Origin: CAYSLU01 sp964431965
GTDB taxonomy: Bacteria > Verrucomicrobiota > Kiritimatiellia > CAIKKV01 > CAYSLU01
Direction: 5' to 3'
DNA: 64,000 nucleotides
Assembly (NCBI GenBank): GCA_964431965.1
Contig: CAYSLU010000008.1
Span: forward strand, 15,620-79,619
Under the pieces are notes generated by a model, which ran no database searches, was not told the DNA's origin, and saw nothing but the letters and a program-made list of their open reading frames with translations. Both the position numbers and the translations under genes were made by a program. Shown here in pieces: positions 55,283-63,362 of the stretch. The stretch's first letter is position 1. Every line of letters begins with the position of its first letter.

Positions 55283-57483
55283 GACGCCCCCGCCGCGGGG
55301 CGGCCGGCGAGCCGATCCTGAAGCCCCGTCCGGCGCTGCCGCGTCTCCGTGTTGCGGATGGCGATGGCGATCGCCTTGGGCGAGCCCACCAGGCACACGA
55401 GCTTCCGGCCGCGCGTGATCGCCGTATACAGCAGGTTCCGCTGCAGCAGCTTGTAGTGCTGGGTGGTCATCAGGATGATGACCGCCGGGTACTCGCTTCC
55501 CTGCGACTTGTGGATGGAGCACGCGTACGCCAGGTCCAGCTCGTCCAACTCCGCCAGGTCGTAGACCACCGGCCGGCCGTCGAACGCGACGATGAGCTGC
55601 TGCGCCTGCATGTCGACCGACCGGATCAGCCCGATGTCGCCGTTGAAGACATCCTTGTCGTAGTTGTTCCGGATCTGGATCACGCGGTCGCCGGCGCGGT
55701 ACGTGCGGCCGAAGCGCTCGACCGCCGGCCCATTCGGATTCATTCGCTGCTGCAGGACCATGCTGAGGTTCTCCGCCCCGAGCTGGTTCCGGCGCATCGG
55801 CGTGAGCACCTGGATCTCGGTCTGCGGGGCGAACCCGAATCGCTTCGGGATGCGGTCGGTCATCAGCTCCATCACCTTCTGGATCACCTCGTCCGGCTCC
55901 TCGGCCGGGATGAAGTAGAAGTCTGACACCTGATCCTTCGCGGGCAGCTCGAGGAACTCGCCGTGGTTCACGCGATGGGCGTTGTGGACGATCCAGCTCC
56001 GGGCATCCTGACGGAAGATCGTGTCGAGCTTGGTCACGGGCACCGCGCCGGATCCAATCAGGTCGCGCAGCACGTTGCCGGGTCCGACGCTCGGGAGTTG
56101 GTCGGCGTCGCCCACGAGCACGAGGCAGCTGCGGTCGGGCAGGGCGGACAGGAAGAAGGCCATGAGCTGCACGTCGATCATGGACACCTCATCCAGGATG
56201 AAGACGTCGCCCTCGAGCGGATGGTCCGCGCCGTGCTCGAATCGGTTCGTGTCGGGGATGTACTTCAGCAACCGGTGGAGGGTGCGGGCCTCCACGCGGG
56301 TGGCCTCTTCCATGCGCTTGGCGGCGCGGCCGGTGGGCGCGGCGAGGCAGACGCGCAGCCGGCGCGCGGAGAAGCAGTCGACCAGCGCGCGGACGATGGT
56401 CGTCTTTCCGACGCCGGGGCCGCCGGTGATGACCGAGACCTTCTCGGCGAGAGCCATGCGGAGCGCGTTGGCCTGCATCGGGGCGAACCCGATCTTCATG
56501 CGCTTCTCGGCCCAGGGGATCGCCTTGTCGAGCGCGATCGGCTCGTGGGCGGCCGGGGTGGACTGGAGGGCGCGGATGCGCGCGGCGACGGTCTTTTCGG
56601 CCCGGTGGAGCTGCGTCGGATACACGCGCTCGCCCTCGATCGTCAGCGCAGCGGTGGCGACTTCGTGGTCGATCGCGGCCTCGAGCATGGGCGCGGGGAT
56701 GCCGAGCAGCTGCTCGGCGGCCTCGACCAGCTGGGGGCGGGGACAGAAGCAGTGGCCCTCCTCGGTCAGCGTGTCGAGAATGTAGACGACGCCGGCGCGC
56801 GCCCGGATGTCGGACTGGGGCGGGATGCCGATGCTCATCGCGATCTTGTCCGCGCTCTTGAAGCCGATGCCCCAGACGTCGCGGCTGAGCCGGTAGGGGT
56901 TGCTCTGGACGACCGCGATCGAGTCGTCGCCGAACCGGCGGTAGATGCGCATGGCCTGGCCGGTGCCGACGCCGTGCCCCTGCAGGAAGATCATGATGTC
57001 GCGGATGGCCTTGTGCTCGTTCCACGAGGCCTTGATCTGCTCGCGCCGGGTGGCGCCGATGCCGGGCACCTGGAGGAGCTTGGCGGACTCCTTCTCGATG
57101 ATGCGGAGCGTGTCGGGCCCGAACATCTGCACGAGACTTCGGGCCGTGACCTCTCCGATACCCTTGATCAGGCCGCTGGCGAGGAACTTCTCGAGGCCGC
57201 GCGGATCGACCGGCGCCACGCTGACGATGCGGTCGGCCTGGAACTGGCGTCCGTGCTGCTTGTGCCGGACCCAGTGGCCCTCCGCCTGCAGGCTCTCGCC
57301 TTCCCACATCGCGGCACAGGTTCCGACCACGATGACCTCGTCCTTGTGGCCGGGAGCGCGGATGGCACACACCGTATACCCCGTGTCCTCGGAGCGGTAG
57401 ACGATGCGCTCCACGACGCCGGAGATCCGCTCCGCGTCCGCGCCGCCGGCAGGGGGCGGCGGATCTGTCCGGGGCAGGCTCAT
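55279..57483 (-). CDS. recD2: RecD2-type helicase (RecD/TraA family)
   Basis: 734 aa from the ATG at 57483, overlapping the stop of the fusion gene by ATGA; longer frames enter that gene. RecD2 is a 5'-3' SF1B helicase not bound to RecBC. N-terminal OB-like and helix-hairpin-helix region (residues 20-230: ISGVVERIVYRSEDTGYTV, SGLIKGIGEVTARSLVQMFG). Walker A GGPGVGKT (354-361), motif Ia LAAPTGRAAKR, Walker B FILDEVSMID (D431/E432), motif III VGDADQLPSVGPG, and the C-terminal UvrD-like motif IHKSQGSEYP and AITRGRKLV. Role in repair or recombination. It is the sixth gene of an otherwise metabolic operon. Confidence 0.93.
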   Translation of the reverse strand: MSLPRTDPPPPAGGADAERISGVVERIVYRSEDTGYTVCAIRAPGHKDEVIVVGTCAAMWEGESLQAEGHWVRHKQHGRQFQADRIVSVAPVDPRGLEKFLASGLIKGIGEVTARSLVQMFGPDTLRIIEKESAKLLQVPGIGATRREQIKASWNEHKAIRDIMIFLQGHGVGTGQAMRIYRRFGDDSIAVVQSNPYRLSRDVWGIGFKSADKIAMSIGIPPQSDIRARAGVVYILDTLTEEGHCFCPRPQLVEAAEQLLGIPAPMLEAAIDHEVATAALTIEGERVYPTQLHRAEKTVAARIRALQSTPAAHEPIALDKAIPWAEKRMKIGFAPMQANALRMALAEKVSVITGGPGVGKTTIVRALVDCFSARRLRVCLAAPTGRAAKRMEEATRVEARTLHRLLKYIPDTNRFEHGADHPLEGDVFILDEVSMIDVQLMAFFLSALPDRSCLVLVGDADQLPSVGPGNVLRDLIGSGAVPVTKLDTIFRQDARSWIVHNAHRVNHGEFLELPAKDQVSDFYFIPAEEPDEVIQKVMELMTDRIPKRFGFAPQTEIQVLTPMRRNQLGAENLSMVLQQRMNPNGPAVERFGRTYRAGDRVIQIRNNYDKDVFNGDIGLIRSVDMQAQQLIVAFDGRPVVYDLAELDELDLAYACSIHKSQGSEYPAVIILMTTQHYKLLQRNLLYTAITRGRKLVCLVGSPKAIAIAIRNTETRQRRTGLQDRLAGRPAAGAS

Positions 57484-59357
57484 GCCGGGGCGAGCTCCTT
57501 CGCCCACATGGCCACGTGGTGGCGCCGCTTGAAGCCGGCGCGCTCGTAGCAGCGCAGCGCGGGCGGGTTGTCGAGCGAGGTCGCGATGAGCGCCTCCGCC
57601 GCGCCCATCGCGCGGAGGTCGCGCAGGCACATTGCCACCATGATTCCGGCGAGCCCCTTCCCGCGGTGCGGCTCGAGCGTGGTGACGTTGCCGATCTGTC
57701 CGACCGTGCCGCCGCGCGGCGCCTGGAGGGTCGGGTAGTAGCGGGCCATGCAGTGGGCGGCCTTGGCGCCGGCGAACAGGGCGTGGTAGCCGAAGCCCCG
57801 GGCTCCGAACTCGTGGTGCGGCACCGGCACGATCTCGTACCCCTCCGGCGCGGGCCGGATCTCGGCGACCGCGTCCAGGTCCCGCGTCATCCAGACGCCG
57901 TTGATCAGCGGCCGGTAGCCGGCCCCGATGAACGCGTCCACGCCGTCCCGATCCCAACTCGGGACGCAGGGCTCGGCGGCCATGACGTAGCCGGCGTAGA
58001 ACTCCGTCGTGCCCCAGTAGGGGCCGTACATCATCGGCCGGCCTGCCGCGCGCGCGGCCTTCTCGAACTCGCCGAGGAGCCAGATTCCGTCCGCCGCCGC
58101 GCCCGGCCGCATGGCCAGCATGTGCGTGGCGGCCAGCTTCTCCAGGATCTCCCCGTGCAGGGCTGCCGTCGGCCGCCCGTCGCGGTAGGCCACCCACACG
58201 TGCGGGGGCTGGAAGCGGGGCAGGGGCGCCCAGTGATCGACCAGCGCGTCGTCGATGGGCTTGGAGTAGGGCCAGCCCGCGAGGTGGCCGTTCACGAGGT
58301 CGACGAAGGCGGCTCTCGTCTCGGCGCAGAAGGCGCGCCGCTCCAGGCCGCTGCGCACCTCGAGGGCCGGCGCCGGCGCAGGGGTGGCGGCGCCGGGCGC
58401 CGGAGCGCGGGCCAGCATGTCGCGCGGGTTCTCGCGGAGGATGAGGTCCAGCGCCTCGTCCGAGACCCCGCGCTCGCGCAGGGGCGGCACCCCGTAGCGG
58501 AAGAGCGACGCCGGCGTACGGTAGGGGATGTTGCAGTCCGAGACGACGATGCCGTGCATCTCCGGCTTGATGATCAGCGCGAAGTCGATCGACATCAGCA
58601 CGGATCGGGCGAAGCCGGCGTGGACCATGCCGGCCGCCCGATCGGCCACGTCCTTCGAGTAGAGCGTGTAGAACGCCTCGACGCCCCAGCAGGTCAGGAT
58701 CACGTGGCCGCCGGCGCGCGCGATGGCGAGCAGGTTCTCGAGCGGCTCGAAGTCCGCGTGGCCCATGTAGAGGCGCTCCGGGGCTGCGCCGGCTTCGACC
58801 AGGAACTCGAAGTGAGCCCGGGACTGGCCCCCGGAGTGGGTGCTGATGGCCGCGCCGGTCTCGCGCGAAGCCGCGGCCGCGGCGCGGAACACGCGGCGGT
58901 AGGGCTCGGACTCGCGCGGGTTGCCGCCCGCGAGCTTGATGATGCCGGCCTTGGCACCGGTGCCCGGCATCTCCTCCGTGAGCTCGCGAACCATGAATTG
59001 GGTCAGCTCGGCCTCCGTCCGCTGAGCGACCCACTCGGGCCAGGTGTTTTCGAGGTAGAAGCCCGTGCAGGCGACGACGTGCAGGCCGGTTTCGCGGCTC
59101 AGGCGCTGCATCATCGGCACGCAGCGGCGGTTACCGGGAGGCGTGAGCTCGACGAACGCGCCCACGCCGCGCGCCTGGGCCTCGCGGATCACCTCGCGTT
59201 GCATGTCGTCCAGCCGCTGTGCATAGCCCGGGGGCGGAGCCGTCTCCTCGCAGCCGCCGGCCCTGGAGGTGGAGGGGAAGTGCTCGTGCGGCAGGATGAT
59301 CCCGAGGCGATCCGCGGGCACCGGGCCGAGCACCGTTTCGACGCACGGGTGGCCCAT
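57480..59357 (-). CDS. Phosphotriesterase-like amidohydrolase fused to GNAT acetyltransferase
   Basis: 625 aa from the ATG at 59357, 2 nt after the RraA-like gene. Residues 1-345: metal-dependent amidohydrolase barrel of the phosphotriesterase-like lactonase type, with H24/H26 (ILPHEHF), bridging K141 (GIIKLAGG), H174 (ISTHSGG), H200 (YMGHAD) and D274 (VVSDC). A proline/alanine linker (about 345-360, APAPGAATPAPAPA) follows. Residues about 365-625 are a GNAT-type acetyltransferase with HRGKGLAGIMVAMCLRDL (from 564) and NPPALRCYERAGF. Each half looks complete. It probably hydrolyses a lactone or ester and acylates the product or a related amine, but both substrates are unknown. Cytoplasmic. 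Confidence 0.85.
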   Translation of the reverse strand: MGHPCVETVLGPVPADRLGIILPHEHFPSTSRAGGCEETAPPPGYAQRLDDMQREVIREAQARGVGAFVELTPPGNRRCVPMMQRLSRETGLHVVACTGFYLENTWPEWVAQRTEAELTQFMVRELTEEMPGTGAKAGIIKLAGGNPRESEPYRRVFRAAAAASRETGAAISTHSGGQSRAHFEFLVEAGAAPERLYMGHADFEPLENLLAIARAGGHVILTCWGVEAFYTLYSKDVADRAAGMVHAGFARSVLMSIDFALIIKPEMHGIVVSDCNIPYRTPASLFRYGVPPLRERGVSDEALDLILRENPRDMLARAPAPGAATPAPAPALEVRSGLERRAFCAETRAAFVDLVNGHLAGWPYSKPIDDALVDHWAPLPRFQPPHVWVAYRDGRPTAALHGEILEKLAATHMLAMRPGAAADGIWLLGEFEKAARAAGRPMMYGPYWGTTEFYAGYVMAAEPCVPSWDRDGVDAFIGAGYRPLINGVWMTRDLDAVAEIRPAPEGYEIVPVPHHEFGARGFGYHALFAGAKAAHCMARYYPTLQAPRGGTVGQIGNVTTLEPHRGKGLAGIMVAMCLRDLRAMGAAEALIATSLDNPPALRCYERAGFKRRHHVAMWAKELAPA

Positions 59358-59359
59358 GG

Positions 59360-60034
59360 CTATAGCACCCCGTACCGGTTGTAGACGGCCCGCAGCGAGT
59401 CGCCGTTCAGCAGGTCTCTCCTCGAAGCGGTTTCCTTGCCGGCCTTCTCGGCGGCCAGGCGCAGGGCGTCGGCCTCCACGGCCTTCGGGACCACGACGAT
59501 GCCGTCGAAGTCCGCGAACACCAGCTCGCCCGGATGCACGAGCACGTCGCCGCAGCGGACGGGCACATCGCTTGCCATCACGCGGGCCCGGCCCATGCTG
59601 TCGAGGGGGCGGATGCCGGTGCAGTAGACGGGGAAGCCCATGTCGATGATCCGGACGCAGTCGCGGATCTGGCTGTCGCACACGCAGCCGACGGCGCCGC
59701 GGCGCTTGGCGACGGTGGTCATCAGCTCGCCCCAGGGCGCGTTGGTGCCGGAGTGGTCGGTCGAGTGAACGACGACATCGCCCGGCTTCAGCGCGTCCAT
59801 GCCGTCGATCTCGACGCCGTAGGGGTCGTCGGCGACGACGTAGTCGGTCTCCATCCAGCGGAAGGTGCGGGCGCGGCCGACGAAGCCGCAGGCGCGGATG
59901 TCGGGCAGGAGCGGGCGGAGCCGCTGGTGCATCGCCTGGCTGCGGTGCCCGAGCGAATCCAGGACGTCGCAGACGGCGGCGACGTAGAGCCGGCTCCGGA
60001 CGAACTCGAAGATCTCGGTGTCGGATGTGAACAT
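59360..60034 (-). CDS. RraA-like / HMG-CHA-aldolase-type protein
   Basis: 224 aa, start at 60034 with GGAGAG 8 nt upstream. Fold markers of the RraA-like superfamily are AAVCDVLDSLG, GFVGRARTFRW, LKPGDVVVHSTDHSG, GELMTTVAKRRGAVGCVCDSQIRDCVRI, RVMASDVPVRCGDVLVHPGELVFADFDGIVVVPK. The Gly (102) followed by Arg-Asp (124-125) resembles the active-site pattern of class II pyruvate aldolases, so an aldolase or decarboxylase acting on a 2-oxo acid is more likely than an RNase E regulator. Operon partner of lactonase-like enzymes, which fits degradation of a sugar acid (inference). Confidence 0.8.
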   Translation of the reverse strand: MFTSDTEIFEFVRSRLYVAAVCDVLDSLGHRSQAMHQRLRPLLPDIRACGFVGRARTFRWMETDYVVADDPYGVEIDGMDALKPGDVVVHSTDHSGTNAPWGELMTTVAKRRGAVGCVCDSQIRDCVRIIDMGFPVYCTGIRPLDSMGRARVMASDVPVRCGDVLVHPGELVFADFDGIVVVPKAVEADALRLAAEKAGKETASRRDLLNGDSLRAVYNRYGVL

Positions 60035-60069
60035 GGGCAGGCTCTCCTACTCGCCAATGATCATGCGAA

Positions 60070-60156
60070 AAGCGCAAGCGCTTGTCATTCCGAGCGGAGC
60101 GAGGAATCTCAGGCTTCGTCGCATGCTATTAGATCCTTCGCTCCGCTCAGGATGAC
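60070..60156. repeat. Intergenic inverted-repeat cluster (REP-like)
   Basis: A perfect 6-bp palindrome AAGCGC-AA-GCGCTT (60070-60083) is followed directly by a long imperfect inverted repeat. Its left arm is 60084-60109 (starting GTCATTCCGAGCGGAGCGAG) and its right arm is 60131-60156 (ending CTCCGCTCAGGATGAC); the arms match at about 22 of 26 positions. It sits inside an operon between two genes, where it could be an mRNA stabiliser, an attenuator or a dispersed REP element. Confidence 0.6.
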
Positions 60157-60194
60157 GATCCCTTCTGCCTAGCACCTGTATCGCGTACCTCGCG

Positions 60195-61226
60195 CTACCG
60201 GACGGCTACGATTCGCTGCGGGTTGGTCTCCATGATGGCCCGCTCCTCGTCGGCGGTGAGCCCCAGCTCGCGGAAGGCGGGCAGGACGTCGGTGAACATG
60301 TAGAGGAACGGCGGGGGCGGCAGGAACCGCTGGGGGGCGAGGGGGCCGGACTCCGAGCAGTACCCGTGGTCGATCCCGAAGCACAGCTGGGCGCCCAGCC
60401 CGGCGTCGAAAATCTCGTGGATCGCTTCGACGAGCGGCTGCCAGCGGGCCGGGTCCGTGACGTCCAGGTTGGTCGGCATGAAGTTGGCGCCGCGGCGCAT
60501 CCAGTCGAGCACCGTGCGGCGGTGCGCCTTGTCCATGAGGTGCCCGTGCGTGTGCCCGACGACGACCCGGGACAGGTCCACGCCGGCGGCATCCAGCACG
60601 GTCAGCTGGCTCGTCTCGGACCCGAACCAGGTGCAGTGGGTCGTGATGTGGACGCCGGTCGATCGCTGGGCGAGGGCGCCGGCGCGGAAGGCCTTGGTCT
60701 CGGTGGGCGTCATGGCGGGGCGGCTCGTGCCGAGCTTGATGGCGCCGGCGCGCACCTTCGTGCCGTGGAGGCCGTCGACGATCTCGCGGATACAGAGCTC
60801 GGCCAGCTCGTCCTCGGTGGCCTCCCGGATGAACGACCAAATCTGCCGGTCGGGCGTCCGTGCGAAGTAGGAGCCCAGCTCGATTTCGCGGTAGAAGCCC
60901 GTGCAGAGGACGATGTGGACGCCGGAGGCCTCGGAGACGTTCGTGTAGATGTCGGGCCAGCCGCGCCAGGGCATCGGCGTCACGTCGCAGTAGCCGCGCA
61001 TGCCGTGGGCCGCGCATTCGCGCAGGAGCGGCACGGCGTTGTCCATGAGGTAGGTCATGCGCTCGGAGGCCACGGGCGCCTCGCGGCGAACGATGTCGTC
61101 GCGCTCCCAGTCATAGAGGTCGGCGTGCAGATGCTCGTGCATCAGCATGCGGCCGAGCGAGGCGGGATCAACGGGGCCCCGGACGGTCAGGGCCTTGCCG
61201 TGCAGTGACTTCATCTCGGACAGCAT
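60195..61226 (-). CDS. Phosphotriesterase-like amidohydrolase, paralogue 1
   Basis: 343 aa with AAGGAGGA 7 nt before the ATG at 61226. Metal ligands: H30/H32 (LMHEHLH), K164 (AIKLGTS), H197 (ITTHCTW), H225 (VVGHTHG), D286 (GIDHGYC). All are present, so a binuclear metal hydrolase is expected. It is collinear and closely similar along its whole length to the protein at 61891 (both begin MLSxMKxLxGKAL and end NPQRxxxVx), so the two arose by duplication. Family members are often lactonases. Cytoplasmic. Third gene of the operon. Confidence 0.88.
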   Translation of the reverse strand: MLSEMKSLHGKALTVRGPVDPASLGRMLMHEHLHADLYDWERDDIVRREAPVASERMTYLMDNAVPLLRECAAHGMRGYCDVTPMPWRGWPDIYTNVSEASGVHIVLCTGFYREIELGSYFARTPDRQIWSFIREATEDELAELCIREIVDGLHGTKVRAGAIKLGTSRPAMTPTETKAFRAGALAQRSTGVHITTHCTWFGSETSQLTVLDAAGVDLSRVVVGHTHGHLMDKAHRRTVLDWMRRGANFMPTNLDVTDPARWQPLVEAIHEIFDAGLGAQLCFGIDHGYCSESGPLAPQRFLPPPPFLYMFTDVLPAFRELGLTADEERAIMETNPQRIVAVR

Positions 61227-61257
61227 CGCGCGTCCTCCTTACAGTCCGGTGTGCGGG

Positions 61258-61872
61258 CTAGCGATCCCGCAGCTTCCGGGCCGGGTTGCCCACCATCACC
61301 ACGCTCGGCGGCACGTCCCGCACCACCACCGCCCCCATGCCGACAAGGCTGTTTCGCCCGATCCGGAGCGACTGCCGCACGGTGCAGGACTGGCCGAGGT
61401 AGGCGCCGGCTTCCACGGTCACGTAGCCCGCCAGGGTGACGGCGCTGGCGAAGACCACCCGGTCCTCGATCACGTTGTCGTGGTTCACGACAGAGCCGGA
61501 CAGCATGAACACGCGGTCGCCGATCGACGCCTTGAGCCCCACGAAGCAGCTGGGATAGATCACGCAGCCGCGGCCGATCCTGGCCGTCGGGTGGACGAAG
61601 GAGCTGGGGTCGATGATCGTGGTCAGGCGCTCCTCGGGCAGCGCGACGGACTTCGGGAACTCGTTGTCGGGGACGAGCATGGCCGACGGGTAACGGGCGA
61701 TCGCCTCGGCCTGGCCGAGGATGGGATGGCCCGCGAACTCCGTCTGGTCGGTTGGCTTCGGCGCGATGTGGCCGAGCAGGTTCCAGGTGGGCCGGTCGCG
61801 GTTGATCCGGTCCACGATATGCGCCATCTCGCCGCCGTGGACGCCGGTTCCGAGGATGATCAGGTCCTGCAT
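61258..61872 (-). CDS. NeuD/PglD-like sugar O/N-acyltransferase
   Basis: 204 aa, GGGAG upstream of the ATG at 61872. An N-terminal Rossmann-like part (MQDLIILGTGVHGGEMAHIV) is followed by hexapeptide repeats of a left-handed beta-helix (about residues 95-195: IGRGCVIYPSCFVGLKASIGDRVFM, DRVVFASAVTLAGYVTVEAGAYLGQ, VGNPARKL at the end). The HDN in VVNHDNVIEDR carries the catalytic His typical of PglD/NeuD. These trimers acetylate amino sugars or sialic acids. Placed between two phosphotriesterase-like paralogues, it may modify the same sugar. Confidence 0.85.
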   Translation of the reverse strand: MQDLIILGTGVHGGEMAHIVDRINRDRPTWNLLGHIAPKPTDQTEFAGHPILGQAEAIARYPSAMLVPDNEFPKSVALPEERLTTIIDPSSFVHPTARIGRGCVIYPSCFVGLKASIGDRVFMLSGSVVNHDNVIEDRVVFASAVTLAGYVTVEAGAYLGQSCTVRQSLRIGRNSLVGMGAVVVRDVPPSVVMVGNPARKLRDR

Positions 61873-61890
61873 GGTGAAGGGCTCCCGGGG

Positions 61891-62925
61891 TTACTGGACG
61901 GGGATGACCCGCTGCGGGTTCACGACCATGATCTGGCGCTCTTCCTCGGGTGTGAGCCCGAGCTTGCGGAAGGCCGGCAGCACCTGCTGGTACATGTACA
62001 GCCACGGCGGCTGCGGCAGGAAGGTGACGCGCGCGAAGGGGCCTGACTCGGAGCAGTAGCCGTGGTCCAGGCCGAAGAAGATGCGGTCTCCGAGCCCGGC
62101 CTGGAACGCCTCGTGAATCGCCTCGATGAGCGGCGCCCAGTTCTCCGGCTTGGTTACGTCCAGGTTGGTCGGCAGGTAGTTCGCGCCGCGCTTCATCCAC
62201 TCGAAGGCCGAGCGGCGGTACGACTTGTCGCCGAGGTGCCAGGCCGTGTGGCCGATCACGACGCGCCGGAGATCCACGCCGGCGGTGTCGAGGATGGTGA
62301 GCTGGCTGGTATCGGCGCCGAGCATCGTGCAGTGCGTGGTGATGTGGACGCCGGTGGCCAGCTGGGCGCGGGCCCCGGCGCGGAACGTCTTCACCTCGGT
62401 CGGGGTCATGGGCGCCTGGCTGGTTCCGAGCTTGATGACGCCCGCCCGCACCTTCGAGTTGTGGATGCCCTCCACGATTTCGCGGATGCACATGTCGGCC
62501 AGTTCCTCTTCCGAGGCCTTGCGCACGAAAGGCCAGATCTGGCGGTCGGGGGTCTTGGCGAAGTACTTGCCGAGCTCGATCTCGCGGTAGAACCCGGTGG
62601 CGAGGATGATGTGCATGCCGGAGGCGCGGGCGACCTTCTCGTAGACATCGGGCCAGGCGCGCCACGGCGGCATGGTGACGTCGCAGTAGGCGCCCATGCC
62701 GTGCTTCTCGCGGGCCTCGCGCAGGAGCGGCGCGGCGTCGTCGAGCAGAAACTGGATACGCTCGGGCGGGGTGGGCCGCTCCTCCTGCACGAGCCCGTCG
62801 GTCTTCCAGTCGTACAGGTCCGAGTGCAGGTGCTCGTGCATGAGGACTTGGCCGAGGGCTCCGGGGTCGACCGGGCCGAGGACGGAAAGAGCTTTGCCGA
62901 CGAGCGGCTTCATCTGGCTGAGCAT
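61891..62925 (-). CDS. Phosphotriesterase-like amidohydrolase, paralogue 2
   Basis: 344 aa. Start 62925 (MLSQMKPLVGKAL) is chosen over 62931 and the longer frame because AGGAGA lies 6 nt before it and because it aligns with the start of paralogue 1. Ligands H30/H32 (LMHEHLH), K165 (VIKLGTS), H198 (ITTHCTM), H226 (VIGHTAWH) and D287 (GLDHGYC) are intact. Promoter-proximal gene of the seven-gene operon. No signal peptide. Confidence 0.9.
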   Translation of the reverse strand: MLSQMKPLVGKALSVLGPVDPGALGQVLMHEHLHSDLYDWKTDGLVQEERPTPPERIQFLLDDAAPLLREAREKHGMGAYCDVTMPPWRAWPDVYEKVARASGMHIILATGFYREIELGKYFAKTPDRQIWPFVRKASEEELADMCIREIVEGIHNSKVRAGVIKLGTSQAPMTPTEVKTFRAGARAQLATGVHITTHCTMLGADTSQLTILDTAGVDLRRVVIGHTAWHLGDKSYRRSAFEWMKRGANYLPTNLDVTKPENWAPLIEAIHEAFQAGLGDRIFFGLDHGYCSESGPFARVTFLPQPPWLYMYQQVLPAFRKLGLTPEEERQIMVVNPQRVIPVQ

Positions 62926-62972
62926 GGTCATTCTCCTGACGCGCCGACGCTTTCGGCTGCGAGTTGGCAAGC

Positions 62973-63000
62973 ATGATAGACACGGAGCGAAGCGTGTCAA
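62973..63000 (-). promoter_or_regulatory. Promoter with embedded operator for the seven-gene operon
   Basis: On the minus strand TTGACA (63000-62995), a 16-bp spacer and TATCAT (62978-62973). A 20-bp inverted repeat (GACACG / CGTGTC, 8-bp middle, 62979-62998) fills the spacer and enters the -35. A repressor bound there would block RNA polymerase directly. Confidence 0.6.
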
Positions 63001-63027
63001 TGGACCGCTTCCGTCCAAGGAGACTTA

Positions 63028-63056
63028 TTGATGCGACGCTCAGACATGGCTATATT
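63028..63056 (+). promoter_or_regulatory. Promoter of the toxin-antitoxin pair
   Basis: TTGATG (63028-63033), a 17-bp spacer and TATATT (63051-63056). The expected transcription start coincides with the antitoxin ATG at 63063, so the mRNA is likely leaderless. There is no Shine-Dalgarno. Confidence 0.6.
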
Positions 63057-63079
63057 GGCGCTATGAACAGAGCCAATAT
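63052..63079. promoter_or_regulatory. Operator-like inverted repeat over the antitoxin start
   Basis: ATATTGGC (63052-63059) and GCCAATAT (63072-63079), a perfect 8-bp inverted repeat with a 12-bp spacer that contains the ATG. It overlaps the -10 box and the first codons. This is the expected place for autoregulation by the antitoxin or the toxin-antitoxin complex. Confidence 0.55.
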
Positions 63080-63362
63080 TTCATATACGCGAAACCACCT
63101 CAGTGAAATGCTGGCCCGCGTGAAGGAGGGCGAGACTATTCTGATCGTGGATCGCCAGCAGCCAGTGGCCCGCTTGGAGCCGGCCGCCGGGCCGTCCGCG
63201 GAGTATCCGGCCTGGCAGGCGGATCTCGTTCGACGTGGCCTTGTCCGTCAGGCGCGGCATCGCCTGGATCCGAAGGCCCTGCGCACCATGCCCCTTCCGA
63301 AGCCCCGGGCGGGTGGCGACATCCTGGCCGCTCTCGCGGCCGATCGGGAGGGCAACCGGTGA
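63063..63362 (+). CDS. Type II antitoxin, Phd/YefM-like
   Basis: 99 aa, ATG at 63063. The N-terminus NISYTRNHLSEMLARVKEGETILIVDRQQPVARLEP is the Phd/YefM pattern, in which the antitoxin binds DNA through its N-terminal half. The C-terminal tail (about 60-99, charged, PKPRAGGDILAALAADREGNR) would wrap the toxin. Overlaps the toxin by GTGA, as usual for co-translated pairs. Confidence 0.85.
   Translation: MNRANISYTRNHLSEMLARVKEGETILIVDRQQPVARLEPAAGPSAEYPAWQADLVRRGLVRQARHRLDPKALRTMPLPKPRAGGDILAALAADREGNR

Noticed and set aside
57484..59034. Extension of the RecD2 frame to 1251 aa
   Set aside because: It runs through the phosphotriesterase-GNAT gene in another frame. RecD2 similarity begins at the ATG at 57483, which overlaps the upstream stop as expected.
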